From contig NZ_FPBM01000002.1 of NCBI RefSeq assembly GCF_900116715.1, positions 226,589 through 290,588 on the forward strand: 64,000 nt of DNA. The letters run 5' to 3'. A program made the translations under genes and the position numbers. This DNA is from Polaromonas sp. YR568. GTDB taxonomy: Bacteria > Pseudomonadota > Gammaproteobacteria > Burkholderiales > Burkholderiaceae_C. The notes under the pieces are model-generated. The model did not search any database and was not told the DNA's origin. It was given only the letters and a program-made list of their open reading frames with translations. The number at the start of each line of letters is the position of its first letter. Position 1 is the first letter of the stretch. Shown here piece by piece: positions 39,546-50,593 of this stretch.

Positions 39546-41123
39546 ATGCAAGCAAGTAGCGCTGACCACTCGGCCAGCCCGCCCCTGGTGAACATCCCGC
39601 GCGACTACAACGCCGCGCACGACCTGCTAGCACGCAATACCTCGCGCGCCGGCAAGGTAGCGTTTATGGACGCGCTCACGGGCGAGCAGCTGAGCTACGG
39701 CGAACTCACCTACCAATCGCACCGCTTTGCCAACGCCCTGCGCGCGCAAGGCTTCGCGCCCGAGAGCCGCGTACTCCTGGCGATGCTGGACACACCGCAG
39801 TGGCCGGTCGTGTTTCTGGGCTGCATCCTGGCGGGTGTGGTGCCGGTGGCAGCCAACACGCTGCTGACCTCACAAGACTTCGAGTTCATGTTGCGCGATT
39901 CACGCGCGCAAGGCCTCATCGTCTCGCAGGCCCTTCTGCCCTCGTTTGAACCACTGATCGGCAAGATCGCCACGCTCAAGACCGTCATCGTTGCCGGTAC
40001 CGAAGATGCGTCGCCGCACCACGCGCTGGCCCCCCTGCTGCGTGCGCAGGCCGCTACCCAAACCATCGCGCGCACCTGCGCCGACGACGCCTGCTTCTGG
40101 CTGTATTCCAGCGGCTCTACCGGTACGCCCAAGGGCACGGTGCACCTGCACAGCCACCTGGTCCAGACGGCCGAACTGTATGGCCGCGGCGTGCTGGGCA
40201 TCCGCGAATCCGACGTGGTGTATTCAGCCGCCAAGCTGTTCTTTGCTTATGGCCTGGGCAATGCGCTAACCTTTCCGATGAGCGTGGGCGCCACCACGGT
40301 GCTGCTGCCGGCGCGCCCTGCCCCGGCCGACGTGTTTGCGCTGCTCAAAAAATACCAGCCCACCATCTTCTACGGCGTGCCTACGCTGTATGCCGCCCTG
40401 CTGGCGGACCCGGCCAAACCAGCAAAAGCCGAACTTCGCCTGCGCGTATGCACCAGCGCCGGCGAGGCGCTGCCCGCCGAAATCGGCAAAAAATGGACGG
40501 CCCACTATGGCTGCGAAATCCTGGACGGCATCGGCTCCACCGAAATGCTGCACATCTTTTTGAGCAACCGGCCGGGCCAGGTGCGCTACGGCACCACCGG
40601 CCAGGCGGTGCCCGGCTATGCGCTGCGCATCGTCGGCGACGACGGGCGCGAGTGCGGTGACGGCGAAATCGGCGAGCTGCAGATCAGCGGACCCAGCGCG
40701 GCCATCATGTACTGGAACAACCGCGCCAAGACCAAAGCCACTTTTGCCGGCGAATGGACCAAGAGCGGCGACAAGTACACACGCGATGCTGACGGCTACT
40801 ACACCTACGGCGGGCGCAGCGATGACATGCTGAAAGTCGGCGGCATTTACGTCTCGCCCTTCGAGGTGGAAGCCAGCCTGATGACGCACGCCGCGGTGTT
40901 GGAAGTGGCCGTGATCGGCGTGGCCGACGACGACCAGCTCATCAAGCCAAAGGCCTATGTGGTGCTCAAGCCCGGCCAGGCCGCCACCATGGACGATCTC
41001 AAAGCCCATGTGAAGCAGCAGCTCGCGCCTTACAAATACCCGCGCTGGATCGAGTTTGTCAGTGAGCTGCCCAAGACAGCCACCGGAAAGATCCAGCGCT
41101 TCAAGCTGCGCCAGGCGCATTGA
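39546..41123 (+). CDS. bclA: Benzoate-CoA ligase
   Basis: A 525-residue AMP-forming acyl-CoA synthetase that makes benzoyl-CoA from benzoate, ATP and CoA. The AMP-binding motif YSSGSTGTPKGTVH is near 190-205. The GIGSTEMLH block is near 335, GGRSDDMLKVGGIYVSP near 435, and the catalytic Lys is in PKTATGKIQR near the end. Architecture and context fit the BclA/BadA family; activity toward 2-aminobenzoate is possible. SD CTGGAGAC precedes the ATG. It is divergent from the box operon and followed by the transporter genes. Confidence 0.93.
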   Translation: MQASSADHSASPPLVNIPRDYNAAHDLLARNTSRAGKVAFMDALTGEQLSYGELTYQSHRFANALRAQGFAPESRVLLAMLDTPQWPVVFLGCILAGVVPVAANTLLTSQDFEFMLRDSRAQGLIVSQALLPSFEPLIGKIATLKTVIVAGTEDASPHHALAPLLRAQAATQTIARTCADDACFWLYSSGSTGTPKGTVHLHSHLVQTAELYGRGVLGIRESDVVYSAAKLFFAYGLGNALTFPMSVGATTVLLPARPAPADVFALLKKYQPTIFYGVPTLYAALLADPAKPAKAELRLRVCTSAGEALPAEIGKKWTAHYGCEILDGIGSTEMLHIFLSNRPGQVRYGTTGQAVPGYALRIVGDDGRECGDGEIGELQISGPSAAIMYWNNRAKTKATFAGEWTKSGDKYTRDADGYYTYGGRSDDMLKVGGIYVSPFEVEASLMTHAAVLEVAVIGVADDDQLIKPKAYVVLKPGQAATMDDLKAHVKQQLAPYKYPRWIEFVSELPKTATGKIQRFKLRQAH

Positions 41124-41335
41124 CACCCCGACGCGCCAAGCCCCTGAAGCTCTAAAGCCCTGATGCCGCAAAACCATCACCCGAAAAAGCCTGAAATCAC
41201 AGGCAAACCGGGCACGGGTATTGCTTTAAGTGTAAACAATTTAATCTTCAATCTCGGGTTTTACACTAGGCCTTCCGTCGTAACGCACGCTTACTATTCG
41301 TCTAACTGTTTTCAGTCTCAACCAGGAGCTATTCC

Positions 41336-42523
41336 ATGACTTCACGCCGACTTGTACTGACCCGTAGCGCTGCCGTGATCGGCGCCGCCTCCACCGGCCT
41401 CTTGCTGCCCGAAATCGTGCGTGCGCAGTCCGCCAAGGTGCGTGTGGGCTTCATGCTGCCCTACACCGGCACCTTCGCCCAGCTCGGCGTGGCGATTGAA
41501 AACGGCTTTCGCATGGCCGTCAACGAACAAGGCGGCAAGCTCGGCGGCCGCGAGATCGAATACTTCAAGGTGGACGACGAGTCCGAGCCATCCAAGGGCA
41601 TTGAGAACGCCAACAAGCTGGTGCAGCGCGACAAGGTCGACGTGCTGGTCGGCACCGTGCACTCCGGCGTGCAGATGGGTATCCAGAAAGTCGCGCGCGA
41701 CACCGGCGTGCTGAGCCTGATCCCGAACGCCGGCGTGCATGCCGCCACGCGCAGCCTGTGCGCACCCAATGTGTTCCGCACCTCTTTCACCAATTCGCAA
41801 CCCACGCGCGCCCTGGGCAAGGCCATGGTCGACCGCGGCCACAAGAAGGCCGTCTGGATCACCTGGAAATACGCCGCCGGCGACGAGGCGTTTGAAGGCT
41901 TCAAGGAAAGCTACACCGCCGCAGGCGGCACCATCGTCAAGGAGTTGGGCCTGCCCTTCCCGCAGGTCGAGTTCCAGGCGCTGCTGACCGAAATCGCCGC
42001 GCTCAAGCCCGACGCCGTGGCCTGCTTCTTCGCCGGCGGCGGCGCTGCCAAGTTCATCCGCGACTACGCCGCCTCAGGCCTGAAGGACAAGATCCCCCTC
42101 TACGGCTCCGGCTTCCTGACCGAAGGCGTTCTGGACGCCGCCGGCCCCGCAGCCAACGGCATCATCACCACCATGCACTACAGCGACTCGCTGCCCACGC
42201 TGCGCAATGGCCAGTTCCGCCTGAACTACGCCAAGACCTTCAGGCTGCAACCCGACGTGTACGCGGTGCAGGGCTATGACACCGGCCTGCTGCTGATCCA
42301 GGGCGCCAACGCCGTCAAGGGCGACCTGAACAACAAGCCGGCGCTCTACAAAGCCATGGAAAGCGCCGTCATCGACAGCCCGCGCGGCAAGTGGACCATG
42401 AGCCCGTCGCACAACCCGGTGCAGGACATGTACCTGCGCGTGGTCGAGAACAAGGAAAACAAGGTGATCGGCGTTGCCGCCAAAGCCCTCGCCGACTCCG
42501 GCGCCGGCTGCAAGATGGCTTGA
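41336..42523 (+). CDS. Liv-type ABC transporter substrate-binding protein
   Basis: A 395-residue periplasmic receptor of the type I (LivJ/LivK) family. The N-terminus TSRRLVLTRSAAVIGAAST looks like a twin-arginine signal that ends near VRAQ. The mature part starts KVRVGFMLPYTGTFAQLG and shows the family pattern KGIENANKLVQRD. It lies 212 bases after benzoate-CoA ligase; in that gap I see no further genes. It precedes livHMGF, so an aromatic acid such as benzoate is a likely ligand. A hairpin at 42541-42572 may end most of its transcript. Confidence 0.92.
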   Translation: MTSRRLVLTRSAAVIGAASTGLLLPEIVRAQSAKVRVGFMLPYTGTFAQLGVAIENGFRMAVNEQGGKLGGREIEYFKVDDESEPSKGIENANKLVQRDKVDVLVGTVHSGVQMGIQKVARDTGVLSLIPNAGVHAATRSLCAPNVFRTSFTNSQPTRALGKAMVDRGHKKAVWITWKYAAGDEAFEGFKESYTAAGGTIVKELGLPFPQVEFQALLTEIAALKPDAVACFFAGGGAAKFIRDYAASGLKDKIPLYGSGFLTEGVLDAAGPAANGIITTMHYSDSLPTLRNGQFRLNYAKTFRLQPDVYAVQGYDTGLLLIQGANAVKGDLNNKPALYKAMESAVIDSPRGKWTMSPSHNPVQDMYLRVVENKENKVIGVAAKALADSGAGCKMA

Positions 42524-42540
42524 TCACCCGGGTTCCTGCG

Positions 42541-42572
42541 AAATGGGAGGTCTTCTGGCCTCCCATTTTTTT
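42541..42572 (+). terminator. Hairpin with T run after the ABC receptor gene
   Basis: AAATGGGAGG (42541-42550) pairs with CCTCCCATTT (42559-42568) around 8 bases, followed by T to 42572. It may act as a partial terminator that raises receptor over permease transcripts. Confidence 0.75.
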
Positions 42573-42630
42573 GAATAAAAGCTGGCTCGCGCCATGCTGA
42601 CGGGTCTTTACCGGTGATATCTTTACCTTC

Positions 42631-43257
42631 ATGACGCTCACCACCTACCTCCTCTACGTCGCAGCAGTCGCCCTGCTGATCCTGACACCCGGCCCCACCA
42701 TGCTGATGTGCATGACGAATGCGCTCAATCATGGCCCGCGCAAGGCCATGACTTCGGTCGCCGGAAGCGTGAGCGCCGTGTTGTGTGTGATGCTGCTGTC
42801 GGCCATGGGCCTGGGCGCGTTGCTGGCGGCGTCTGAAACCGCTTTCACCGTGGCCAAGGTCATTGGGGCGGCCTACCTGATCTGGCTGGGCATCAAGACT
42901 TTTCGCAGCGAGGCCGCCGTGTTTGACCCTGCCGCCGGTGAAGCACCAGCCCAGCGCCGCTCTTTCTTCCTGCGCGGTTTTCTGGTCGGCGCCAGCAACC
43001 CAAAAGCCGTGCTGTTCTTTGCCGCTTTCTTCCCGCAGTTCCTCAACCCGGCCGCGCCCTTTGTGCCGCAGTTCGCGATCCTCGCCCTCACCTTCATGGC
43101 CTTTGAGTTCACCGTGCTGAGCGGCTGCGCGCTGGGCGTGGCACGCATCGCGCCGCTTATGCGTTCGAGCCGCGCCGTGCGCTGGTTTAACCGCGTCTCG
43201 GGCGGCCTCTTCACCCTGATGGGCAGCCTGCTTCTGTTTACCCGCCGCCACACCTAA
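42631..43257 (+). CDS. LysE family translocator (RhtB-like)
   Basis: A 208-residue exporter of the LysE/RhtB family with six helices. Family pattern: LLILTPGPTMLMCMTNALNHG at the N-terminus (Pro-Gly-Pro motif), SVSAVLCVMLLSAMGLGALL and FLVGASNPKAVLFFAAFFPQF. It exports amino acids or related compounds in known members. Its stop is 8 bases before livH, so it is coupled to the permease genes; that is unusual for a Liv cluster. Confidence 0.9.
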   Translation: MTLTTYLLYVAAVALLILTPGPTMLMCMTNALNHGPRKAMTSVAGSVSAVLCVMLLSAMGLGALLAASETAFTVAKVIGAAYLIWLGIKTFRSEAAVFDPAAGEAPAQRRSFFLRGFLVGASNPKAVLFFAAFFPQFLNPAAPFVPQFAILALTFMAFEFTVLSGCALGVARIAPLMRSSRAVRWFNRVSGGLFTLMGSLLLFTRRHT

Positions 43258-43265
43258 TCGGATTT

Positions 43266-44129
43266 ATGGATTTAGCCAACTTCCTCATCCAGCTGCTCAA
43301 CAGCGTCCAGTACGGCCTGTTGCTGTTCATGCTGGCCGCCGGCCTGACGCTGATCTTCGGCATCATGGGCGTGGTCAACCTGGCCCACGGCAGCTTTTAC
43401 ATGCTGGGCGCTTACCTCGCCTGGTCGCTCAGTACGCTGACAGGCAGCCTCACGATGGCCATCATTGGCGGTGCGGTGCTATCAATCATTTTTGGCCTGG
43501 CGCTGGAGTGGCTGCTGTTTCGCCATTTCTACAAGCGCGACCACCTGGACCAGGTGCTGCTGACTTTCGGCCTGATCTACATCTTTGAGGAAGTCCGCTC
43601 CATCCTCTGGGGTGATGACGTGCACGGCGTGACGATCCCCGATTTGCTCAGTGCCTCGGTGCCGCTCACCGACAACCTCTCCTACCCCGTCTACCGCCTC
43701 TTTATGTCGGGCGTTTGCATCGCGCTGGCACTGGGCCTGTACTGGATGATCTCGCGCACGCGCCTGGGCATGAAGATTCGCGCCGGCGCCTTTAACCGCG
43801 ACATGGCCGAATCGCTGGGCATCAATATCAAGCTGATCCACGCGGTGGTGTTTGCGCTGGGCGTGGGCCTGGCGGCGGTGGCGGGCATGATTGCCGCGCC
43901 CGTGGCCAGCGTCTACCCCAACATGGGCTCGCAGGTGCTCATCATGTGTTTTGTGGTGGTGGTGATTGGCGGCATCGGTTCGGTGCGCGGCGCCTTGATC
44001 TCTGCCTTGCTGGTCGGCCTGGTGGATACCTTTGGCAAAGTGCTGCTGCCTTCGATGGCCGGCATGCTGGTGTATATGTTGATGGCGGCCGTGCTGCTCT
44101 GGAAACCTGAAGGTCTGTTCAAGCAATGA
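43266..44129 (+). CDS. Branched-chain amino acid ABC permease (LivH-type)
   Basis: A 287-residue inner-membrane permease with 8 or so helices. The N-terminal block LINFLIQLLNS-like start and FGIMGVVNLAHGSFYMLGAYLAW are typical. The C-terminal EAA-like loop and GGIGSVRGALISALLVGLV are also typical. The stop overlaps the livM start in ATGA (44126-44129). It probably forms a heteromer with the livM product and transports the ligand of the receptor upstream. Confidence 0.93.
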   Translation: MDLANFLIQLLNSVQYGLLLFMLAAGLTLIFGIMGVVNLAHGSFYMLGAYLAWSLSTLTGSLTMAIIGGAVLSIIFGLALEWLLFRHFYKRDHLDQVLLTFGLIYIFEEVRSILWGDDVHGVTIPDLLSASVPLTDNLSYPVYRLFMSGVCIALALGLYWMISRTRLGMKIRAGAFNRDMAESLGINIKLIHAVVFALGVGLAAVAGMIAAPVASVYPNMGSQVLIMCFVVVVIGGIGSVRGALISALLVGLVDTFGKVLLPSMAGMLVYMLMAAVLLWKPEGLFKQ

Positions 44130-45148
44130 GCGCGGCAAAAGCAAATCTCGAAATCCTGCCGCGCGGCGTGCAGGTGGCGTTGGCACTGGGCCTGATCGCC
44201 CTGGTCGCCTTTCCCTTTGTCGGCACCGATTTCTACACCCAGATGGTCACACGCATGATGATCATGGCGATCTTTGCGATGAGCCTCGATTTGCTGCAGG
44301 GCGTGACCGGCCTGGTGTCGCTGGGCCATGCGGCCTACTTCGGGCTGGCGGGTTACGCGTTGGCCTTTTTGACGCCCGCCGGCGAGCCTGTGAGCCTGTG
44401 GTGGACGCTGCCGGTGGCCGTGCTGGCCTCTGGCCTGGCGGCGCTCATCATCGGGTTCTTTGTGGTGCGCACGCACGGCATCTACTTCATCATGGTCACC
44501 ATGGCGTTTGCGCAGATGGTGTTTTATCTCTTCTTCGACAACAAGGCGCTGGGCGGCTCTGACGGCCTCTATGTCAACTTCAAACCCAGCGCGGCCATCC
44601 TCGGCTGGGTACCGTTTGATCTGGACAGCAAGGTCACGCTCTACTACTTCACGCTGGGCGCACTGCTGCTTGTCTATGTCTTTTTGCGCCGCCTGCTCTG
44701 GAGCCCCTTTGGCCGCACACTGGCCGGCATCCGCGTGAATGAGCACCGCATGCGCGCCATGGGCTTTGGCACCTTCGGCTACAAGCTCTCGGCCTTCACG
44801 CTGGCCGGCGCACTGGCCGGGCTGGCAGGTTACCTGTGGGGCACACAGACGGGCTATATCAACCCCGAACTCATGGGCTTTCACATGAGCGCGCACGCCA
44901 TCATGATGGTGATCCTGGGCGGCATGGGCAACTTTGCCGGCGCCATCGTCGGTGCGTTTGCGTTTGAGTATTTGCTGCATGTCTTCAAGGACCTGCCGCA
45001 GCTCGGCAGCGTCAATCTGGGCAAGCACTGGCAGCTGTGGATGGGTCTTTTTATCGTGCTGCTGGTGACGTTTGCGCCGCGGGGCATTCTGGGCCTGGTC
45101 GAAAAATTCACCCAGCGCAAAGACAAGGCGGAGGCTGGCCATGAGTGA
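44126..45148 (+). CDS. Branched-chain amino acid ABC permease (LivM-type)
   Basis: A 340-residue permease. Typical blocks are MAIFAMSLDLLQGVTGLVSLGHAAYFGLAGY, GYINPELMGFHMSAHAIMMVILGGMGNFAGAI and the C-terminal GIL-GL region. It overlaps livH by four bases and livG by eight, so the four transport genes are translated together. Confidence 0.93.
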   Translation: MSAAKANLEILPRGVQVALALGLIALVAFPFVGTDFYTQMVTRMMIMAIFAMSLDLLQGVTGLVSLGHAAYFGLAGYALAFLTPAGEPVSLWWTLPVAVLASGLAALIIGFFVVRTHGIYFIMVTMAFAQMVFYLFFDNKALGGSDGLYVNFKPSAAILGWVPFDLDSKVTLYYFTLGALLLVYVFLRRLLWSPFGRTLAGIRVNEHRMRAMGFGTFGYKLSAFTLAGALAGLAGYLWGTQTGYINPELMGFHMSAHAIMMVILGGMGNFAGAIVGAFAFEYLLHVFKDLPQLGSVNLGKHWQLWMGLFIVLLVTFAPRGILGLVEKFTQRKDKAEAGHE

Positions 45149-45890
45149 AGTCCTCCTCAGTGCGAAGAACCTGACGAAGCGTTTTGGTGGTCTTGCAGCG
45201 GTCAACGATGTGTCGGTCGACCTCTGGCGCAATCACATTCACGCCGTCATCGGCCCCAATGGCGCCGGCAAATCCACGCTGACCAACCTGCTCTCGGGCG
45301 ACCTGCCACCCAGCTCGGGCACAGTCACGCTGGGTGGGAATGACATCACCGGCTGGACGCCCGAGAAAATCTCGGGCAAAGGTCTGGGCCGCAGCTATCA
45401 GAAGACGAATATCTTTTTGCCATTCAGCGTGTGGGAAAACGTACGGCTGGCCTCGCAGTCACGCGAGCCGCATGCCGCGCACTGGCTCAAGCGCGCCACC
45501 AGTTTTGCCACCGTCAACGCCCGCGCCGAAGAAGCGCTGGAGCTGGCCGGCCTGCAAAGCCGCAAGCACGCGATTGCCGGCACCATCAGCCACGGCGAGC
45601 AGCGCCAGCTGGAGATCGCCATGACGCTGGCCACCGAGCCGCAGGTGCTGCTGCTGGATGAACCCCTGGCCGGCATGGGTGTGGCCGAGGCCGAGCGCAT
45701 GGTCGCCCTGCTGCTGGCCATCAAAAAAAACCACGGCATCCTGCTGGTTGAGCACGACATGGACGCGGTGTTCACACTGGCCGACAAACTCACCGTGATG
45801 GTCAACGGCCAGGTCATCGCCAGCGGCACGCCCGCGCAGATCCGTGCCGACGCCGGCGTGCAAGCTGCGTATCTTGGCGAGGAACACTGA
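45141..45890 (+). CDS. Branched-chain amino acid ABC ATPase (LivG-type)
   Basis: A 249-residue ATPase. Walker A is GPNGAGKST, the signature is ISHGEQRQLEIA and Walker B is LLLDEPLAGM. It starts at the ATG at 45141 within livM, which removes a spurious 23-residue extension. The stop and the livF start overlap in TGATG. Confidence 0.95.
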   Translation: MSEVLLSAKNLTKRFGGLAAVNDVSVDLWRNHIHAVIGPNGAGKSTLTNLLSGDLPPSSGTVTLGGNDITGWTPEKISGKGLGRSYQKTNIFLPFSVWENVRLASQSREPHAAHWLKRATSFATVNARAEEALELAGLQSRKHAIAGTISHGEQRQLEIAMTLATEPQVLLLDEPLAGMGVAEAERMVALLLAIKKNHGILLVEHDMDAVFTLADKLTVMVNGQVIASGTPAQIRADAGVQAAYLGEEH

Positions 45891-46621
45891 TGAACGCCCC
45901 CGAAAAACAGATCGACATCCTGATCGCCGCCCAGGACATCAACACCTACTACGGCGCCAGCCATGTGCTGCGCGGCATTGACTTTCACGTCGCACGCGGC
46001 GAAACGATTGGCCTGATGGGCCGCAACGGCATGGGCAAGAGCACCCTGCTCAAAAGCATCATGGGCCTGGTCAAGCCGCGCTCGGGCTCGGTGGCGATCA
46101 ACGGCAGGCCGATGACGGGCGCCCCGCCTTACGAAGTCGCCCGCCTGGGCATTGCCTACGTGCCCGAAGGCCGTGGCATTTTCGGCAACCTCAGCGTGGT
46201 CGAAAACCTGAAGATGGCGGCGCGCCCCGGCACCAAAGGCCAGCGCGACTGGACCTATGAGCGAGTGCTCGACACCTTTCCGCGCCTGAAGGAGCGCCTG
46301 GGCCACGGCGGCCAGCAGCTCAGCGGCGGCGAGCAGCAGATGCTGACCATAGGCCGCGCACTGATGACCAACCCGGACGTGCTCATCCTGGACGAAGCCA
46401 CCGAAGGCCTGGCGCCGCTGATCGCCAAAGACATCTGGCGCATCTGCGGCCTGATCCGCGAAACCGGCATCAGCAGCGTGATCGTCGACAAGAACTGGAA
46501 ACACGTCACCCAGATCACCGACCGCAATGTGATCCTGGTCAAAGGCCAGGTCGTATTTGAAGGCAGCTCGGCCGAGCTGCACGCCAAGCCTGAGTTGCTG
46601 GCGCAATACCTGGGCGTTTAA
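45890..46621 (+). CDS. Branched-chain amino acid ABC ATPase (LivF-type)
   Basis: A 243-residue ATPase. Walker A is GRNGMGKST, the signature is LSGGEQQM and Walker B is LILDEATEGLAP. The ATG start overlaps the livG stop. It closes the lysE-livHMGF run, and the next gene, a Bug receptor, is about 90 bases away. Confidence 0.95.
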   Translation: MNAPEKQIDILIAAQDINTYYGASHVLRGIDFHVARGETIGLMGRNGMGKSTLLKSIMGLVKPRSGSVAINGRPMTGAPPYEVARLGIAYVPEGRGIFGNLSVVENLKMAARPGTKGQRDWTYERVLDTFPRLKERLGHGGQQLSGGEQQMLTIGRALMTNPDVLILDEATEGLAPLIAKDIWRICGLIRETGISSVIVDKNWKHVTQITDRNVILVKGQVVFEGSSAELHAKPELLAQYLGV

Positions 46622-46708
46622 TCCCGGCGTTTGGCAGTGTGGTTTGAGGCGAGGTTGGTACGCAACTTGCGAGTTGCGCCATACCCTTTCCCCCTCTGAA
46701 AGCAAGCC

Positions 46709-47701
46709 ATGCCTTCCACCCGCCCCCGCTCAATCCGCCCCCTCCTGCTGGCAGCGCTCTGTACGGCGTCCAGTCTGTTCGCCACGCCGTCTTCAGCGCA
46801 AGACGCCTACCCCAACCGGCCGGTCAAAGTCATCGTCGCCCTGCCGGCGGGCGGCAGTGTGGACATGGTGGCGCGGCAGATCAGCCAGCAGTTGAGCACC
46901 GACCTGGGCCAGCCCTTTGTGGTCGACAACCGGGCAGGCGCATCCGGCCAGATCGGCCTGCCGGCGGTCGCCAAGGCGCCGCCGGACGGCTACACCCTCA
47001 TGGTGTCGCCGGCGTCCTTCCTGACCACCAACAAGAGCATCTTCAAGACCCTCCCCTACAACCCGGAAACCGACTTTGTGCCCGTGACCAAGCTGGTCAA
47101 CCAGGCCATGGTGCTGGTGGTGCGCGACAAGGCGAAGTACTCAACCCCGGCCGGCCTGCTGGCTGCTGCCAAGGCAAGCCCCGGCAAGCTTACGTATGCC
47201 TCCTCTGGCGACGGCAGCCCTCAACACCTGGCCGGCCTGATGTTTGAAAGCCAGACCGGCGCCAAACTGCTGCACGTCCCCTACAAGGGCGGCGCGCCGG
47301 CCATCACCGACCTGATAGGCGGCGTGGTGGACATGGCTTTCGCCCCTCTGCCGGAGGCGCTGCCCCACATCAAGTCCGGCAAGCTGCATCCGGTCGGAGT
47401 GCTCAGCGAGAAGCGCGCTATCTCCGCGCCGGAAATTCCGACGCTGAAAGAAGGCGGCGTGAACAACGTGGTGCTGTCGGCATGGATCGCCCTGCTGGCG
47501 CCCGCCAAAACGCCCCAGCCGATTCTGGACAGCCTGGGCAAGTCCGTCAAAACCATGCTTCGCGGCGATGCCAAAAACAGGCTGATTGAAATCGGCATGG
47601 AGCCGGCCGTCGATGAAGCCAAACCCCTGGCGCAGGTGATTTCGGAAGAAATCCGGATTCATGCCGAGCTGGTGAAAGCGGCCGGCCTGGTGCCGCAGTA
47701 A
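46709..47701 (+). CDS. Bug-family solute-binding protein
   Basis: A 330-residue tripartite tricarboxylate transporter (TTT)-type receptor. A signal peptide is present (LLLAALCTASSLFATPSSAQ, about 11-30). The mature start DAYPNRPVKVIVALPAGGSVDM and the region DNRAGASGQIGLPAVAKAPPDG are the Bug family hallmarks. No TctA/TctB genes are nearby, as is common for Bug receptors in Burkholderiales. Ligand unknown; context suggests an aromatic or dicarboxylic acid. Confidence 0.9.
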   Translation: MPSTRPRSIRPLLLAALCTASSLFATPSSAQDAYPNRPVKVIVALPAGGSVDMVARQISQQLSTDLGQPFVVDNRAGASGQIGLPAVAKAPPDGYTLMVSPASFLTTNKSIFKTLPYNPETDFVPVTKLVNQAMVLVVRDKAKYSTPAGLLAAAKASPGKLTYASSGDGSPQHLAGLMFESQTGAKLLHVPYKGGAPAITDLIGGVVDMAFAPLPEALPHIKSGKLHPVGVLSEKRAISAPEIPTLKEGGVNNVVLSAWIALLAPAKTPQPILDSLGKSVKTMLRGDAKNRLIEIGMEPAVDEAKPLAQVISEEIRIHAELVKAAGLVPQ

Positions 47702-47716
47702 GGCGGCTGCGCTCCC

Positions 47717-48559
47717 CTACAGCAAAGAGCGCAATTCCCTGGCCGCATCCAGCAGCAAAGGCAGCAGCTCGCGCTGCATCGCCTCGGGCCGCAGCCGCTG
47801 CGGCGACGACACCACATTGAGCGATGCCACCGTGTGGCCCTGCATGTCGCGCAGCGGCACGGCCAGGGCATGCACGCCCAGCTCGTGTTCTTCGCTGGCC
47901 AGGCAGTAGTCGTCGACGCGCACCTGGTCCACCACCGCCCTGAGCTTGCGCGGGTCGGTCGTGGTGTGCAGCGTCAGCCGGGCCAGGTTGCCGGTCTCTG
48001 TCTTGGCTTTCAGCCAGGCGTTGAAGTCGCTCTTGGTTTTGGCGGCCAGCAGGATGCGGCCTGTGGAGGTGGCATGCGCCGGCAGGCGCGCGCCCAGGTG
48101 CAGGCCGTAAGCCAGCACGCGCGCCGGCGCCGTCTTGCCGTCGGCCGGTGACTTCCATTCAAATCCGCTGCGGCCGATGATGACGATTTCGTCGCCGTCC
48201 AGCACCGCGACTGAAAACGACTCCTGTGCCTGCGCGGCCAGCCGGTTCAGCGCGGGCTGGATGGCACGCGGCAGGCGCGCGGTAGCCAGGTAGCTGCCGG
48301 AAAAGCGCAGCACCTTGGGCGCCAGCCAGAAGTAGCTGCCGTCGGTTTCAAGATAACCCAGGTGGGTGAGCGTCAGCAAATGCCGGCGCGCCGCGGCCCG
48401 CGTGATGCCGGCGCGCTCGGCGGCCAGCGTGGCATTGAGGCGCTGGCGCTGGGTGTCAAAGCTCTCCAGCACGGCCATGCCCTTGGCCATGCCTTCGATC
48501 ATGTCGGCCTTGGCGATGGGAAAAACACCCTGTTTGATAACGGTTTTGGAAGCGACCAT
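47717..48559 (-). CDS. IclR family transcriptional regulator (PobR/PcaU-type)
   Basis: A 280-residue regulator. The N-terminal winged helix-turn-helix (LNATLAAERAGITRAAARRH, about 40-60) is followed by the IclR effector domain with the blocks VAVLDGDEIVIIGRSGF, SFGRALLAAK-like STGRILLAA, and DDYCLASEEHELGVHALAVP. It is divergent from pobA, as for the IclR-type PobR of Acinetobacter, so it probably senses 4-hydroxybenzoate. An upstream extension beyond 48559 would overlap pobA and is not supported. Confidence 0.88.
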   Translation of the reverse strand: MVASKTVIKQGVFPIAKADMIEGMAKGMAVLESFDTQRQRLNATLAAERAGITRAAARRHLLTLTHLGYLETDGSYFWLAPKVLRFSGSYLATARLPRAIQPALNRLAAQAQESFSVAVLDGDEIVIIGRSGFEWKSPADGKTAPARVLAYGLHLGARLPAHATSTGRILLAAKTKSDFNAWLKAKTETGNLARLTLHTTTDPRKLRAVVDQVRVDDYCLASEEHELGVHALAVPLRDMQGHTVASLNVVSSPQRLRPEAMQRELLPLLLDAARELRSLL

Positions 48560-48616
48560 TGCGCGATCATCGCACAAGTACGCCAAACATCGTGCAAAGG
48601 CGCACGCCGGCCCTAG

Positions 48617-50091
<1,475 letters not shown>

Positions 50092-50098
50092 GGATGTT

Positions 50099-50302
50099 TT
50101 ACTGCGTGGCGCGCCTGGCGCCGGGAACCAGGCATTGCGGGTCGTTGAAGGTGGCCGGGTTGGCGCGGTCACAGGGAATGCTGCAATTGCTCGCGCCACG
50201 GCAGGCTGACTTGACCGACTCCCGGGCGGTTTGATTCCAGTTGATGTCGGCGCAGGCGCCCAGCAAGGCGACCAGGGCTGCGGCAATGGCAAGGCGTGTC
50301 AT
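50099..50302 (-). CDS. Small putative lipoprotein
   Basis: A 67-residue protein. The N-terminus (RLAIAAALVALLGAC) carries a lipobox LGAC with Cys17, so it is probably lipid-anchored. Five Cys follow or include it (17, 34, 40, 44, 57), enough for disulfides after export. No known family. It is followed directly by the small membrane protein gene. Confidence 0.7.
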   Translation of the reverse strand: MTRLAIAAALVALLGACADINWNQTARESVKSACRGASNCSIPCDRANPATFNDPQCLVPGARRATQ

Positions 50303-50356
50303 GAGAAAGGCTCCGGAACGGTTTGATTGAAAAAGTTGACGGCGCTTCTTGCCGAC

Positions 50357-50572
50357 TCAGGTGGTGTCGTCAGGCCGGGAAACAAGCAGGTCGCCCGGCT
50401 GGCAATCCAGAAATTCGCAAATCCGCATCAGCGTGTCAAAGCGCACGCCCTTGACCTTGCCCTGTTTGAGCAAAGACAAGTTGGCTTCGGTGATGCCGAC
50501 ATACGCGGCCAGGTCTTTGGACCTGGCTTTACGTTCTGACAGCATCACATCGAGTTTGACGACGATGGGCAT
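50357..50572 (-). CDS. XRE family transcriptional regulator (YozG-like)
   Basis: A 71-residue helix-turn-helix protein with the pattern KDLAAYVGITEANLSLLKQGKV and FDTLMRICEFLDCQPGDLL. Such small regulators are usually paired with a DUF2975 membrane protein, the gene immediately upstream here (21 bases). They are thought to form a small regulatory pair of unknown signal. Confidence 0.9.
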   Translation of the reverse strand: MPIVVKLDVMLSERKARSKDLAAYVGITEANLSLLKQGKVKGVRFDTLMRICEFLDCQPGDLLVSRPDDTT

Positions 50573-50593
50573 GCGCGGAAGAGAAAGAAAACG

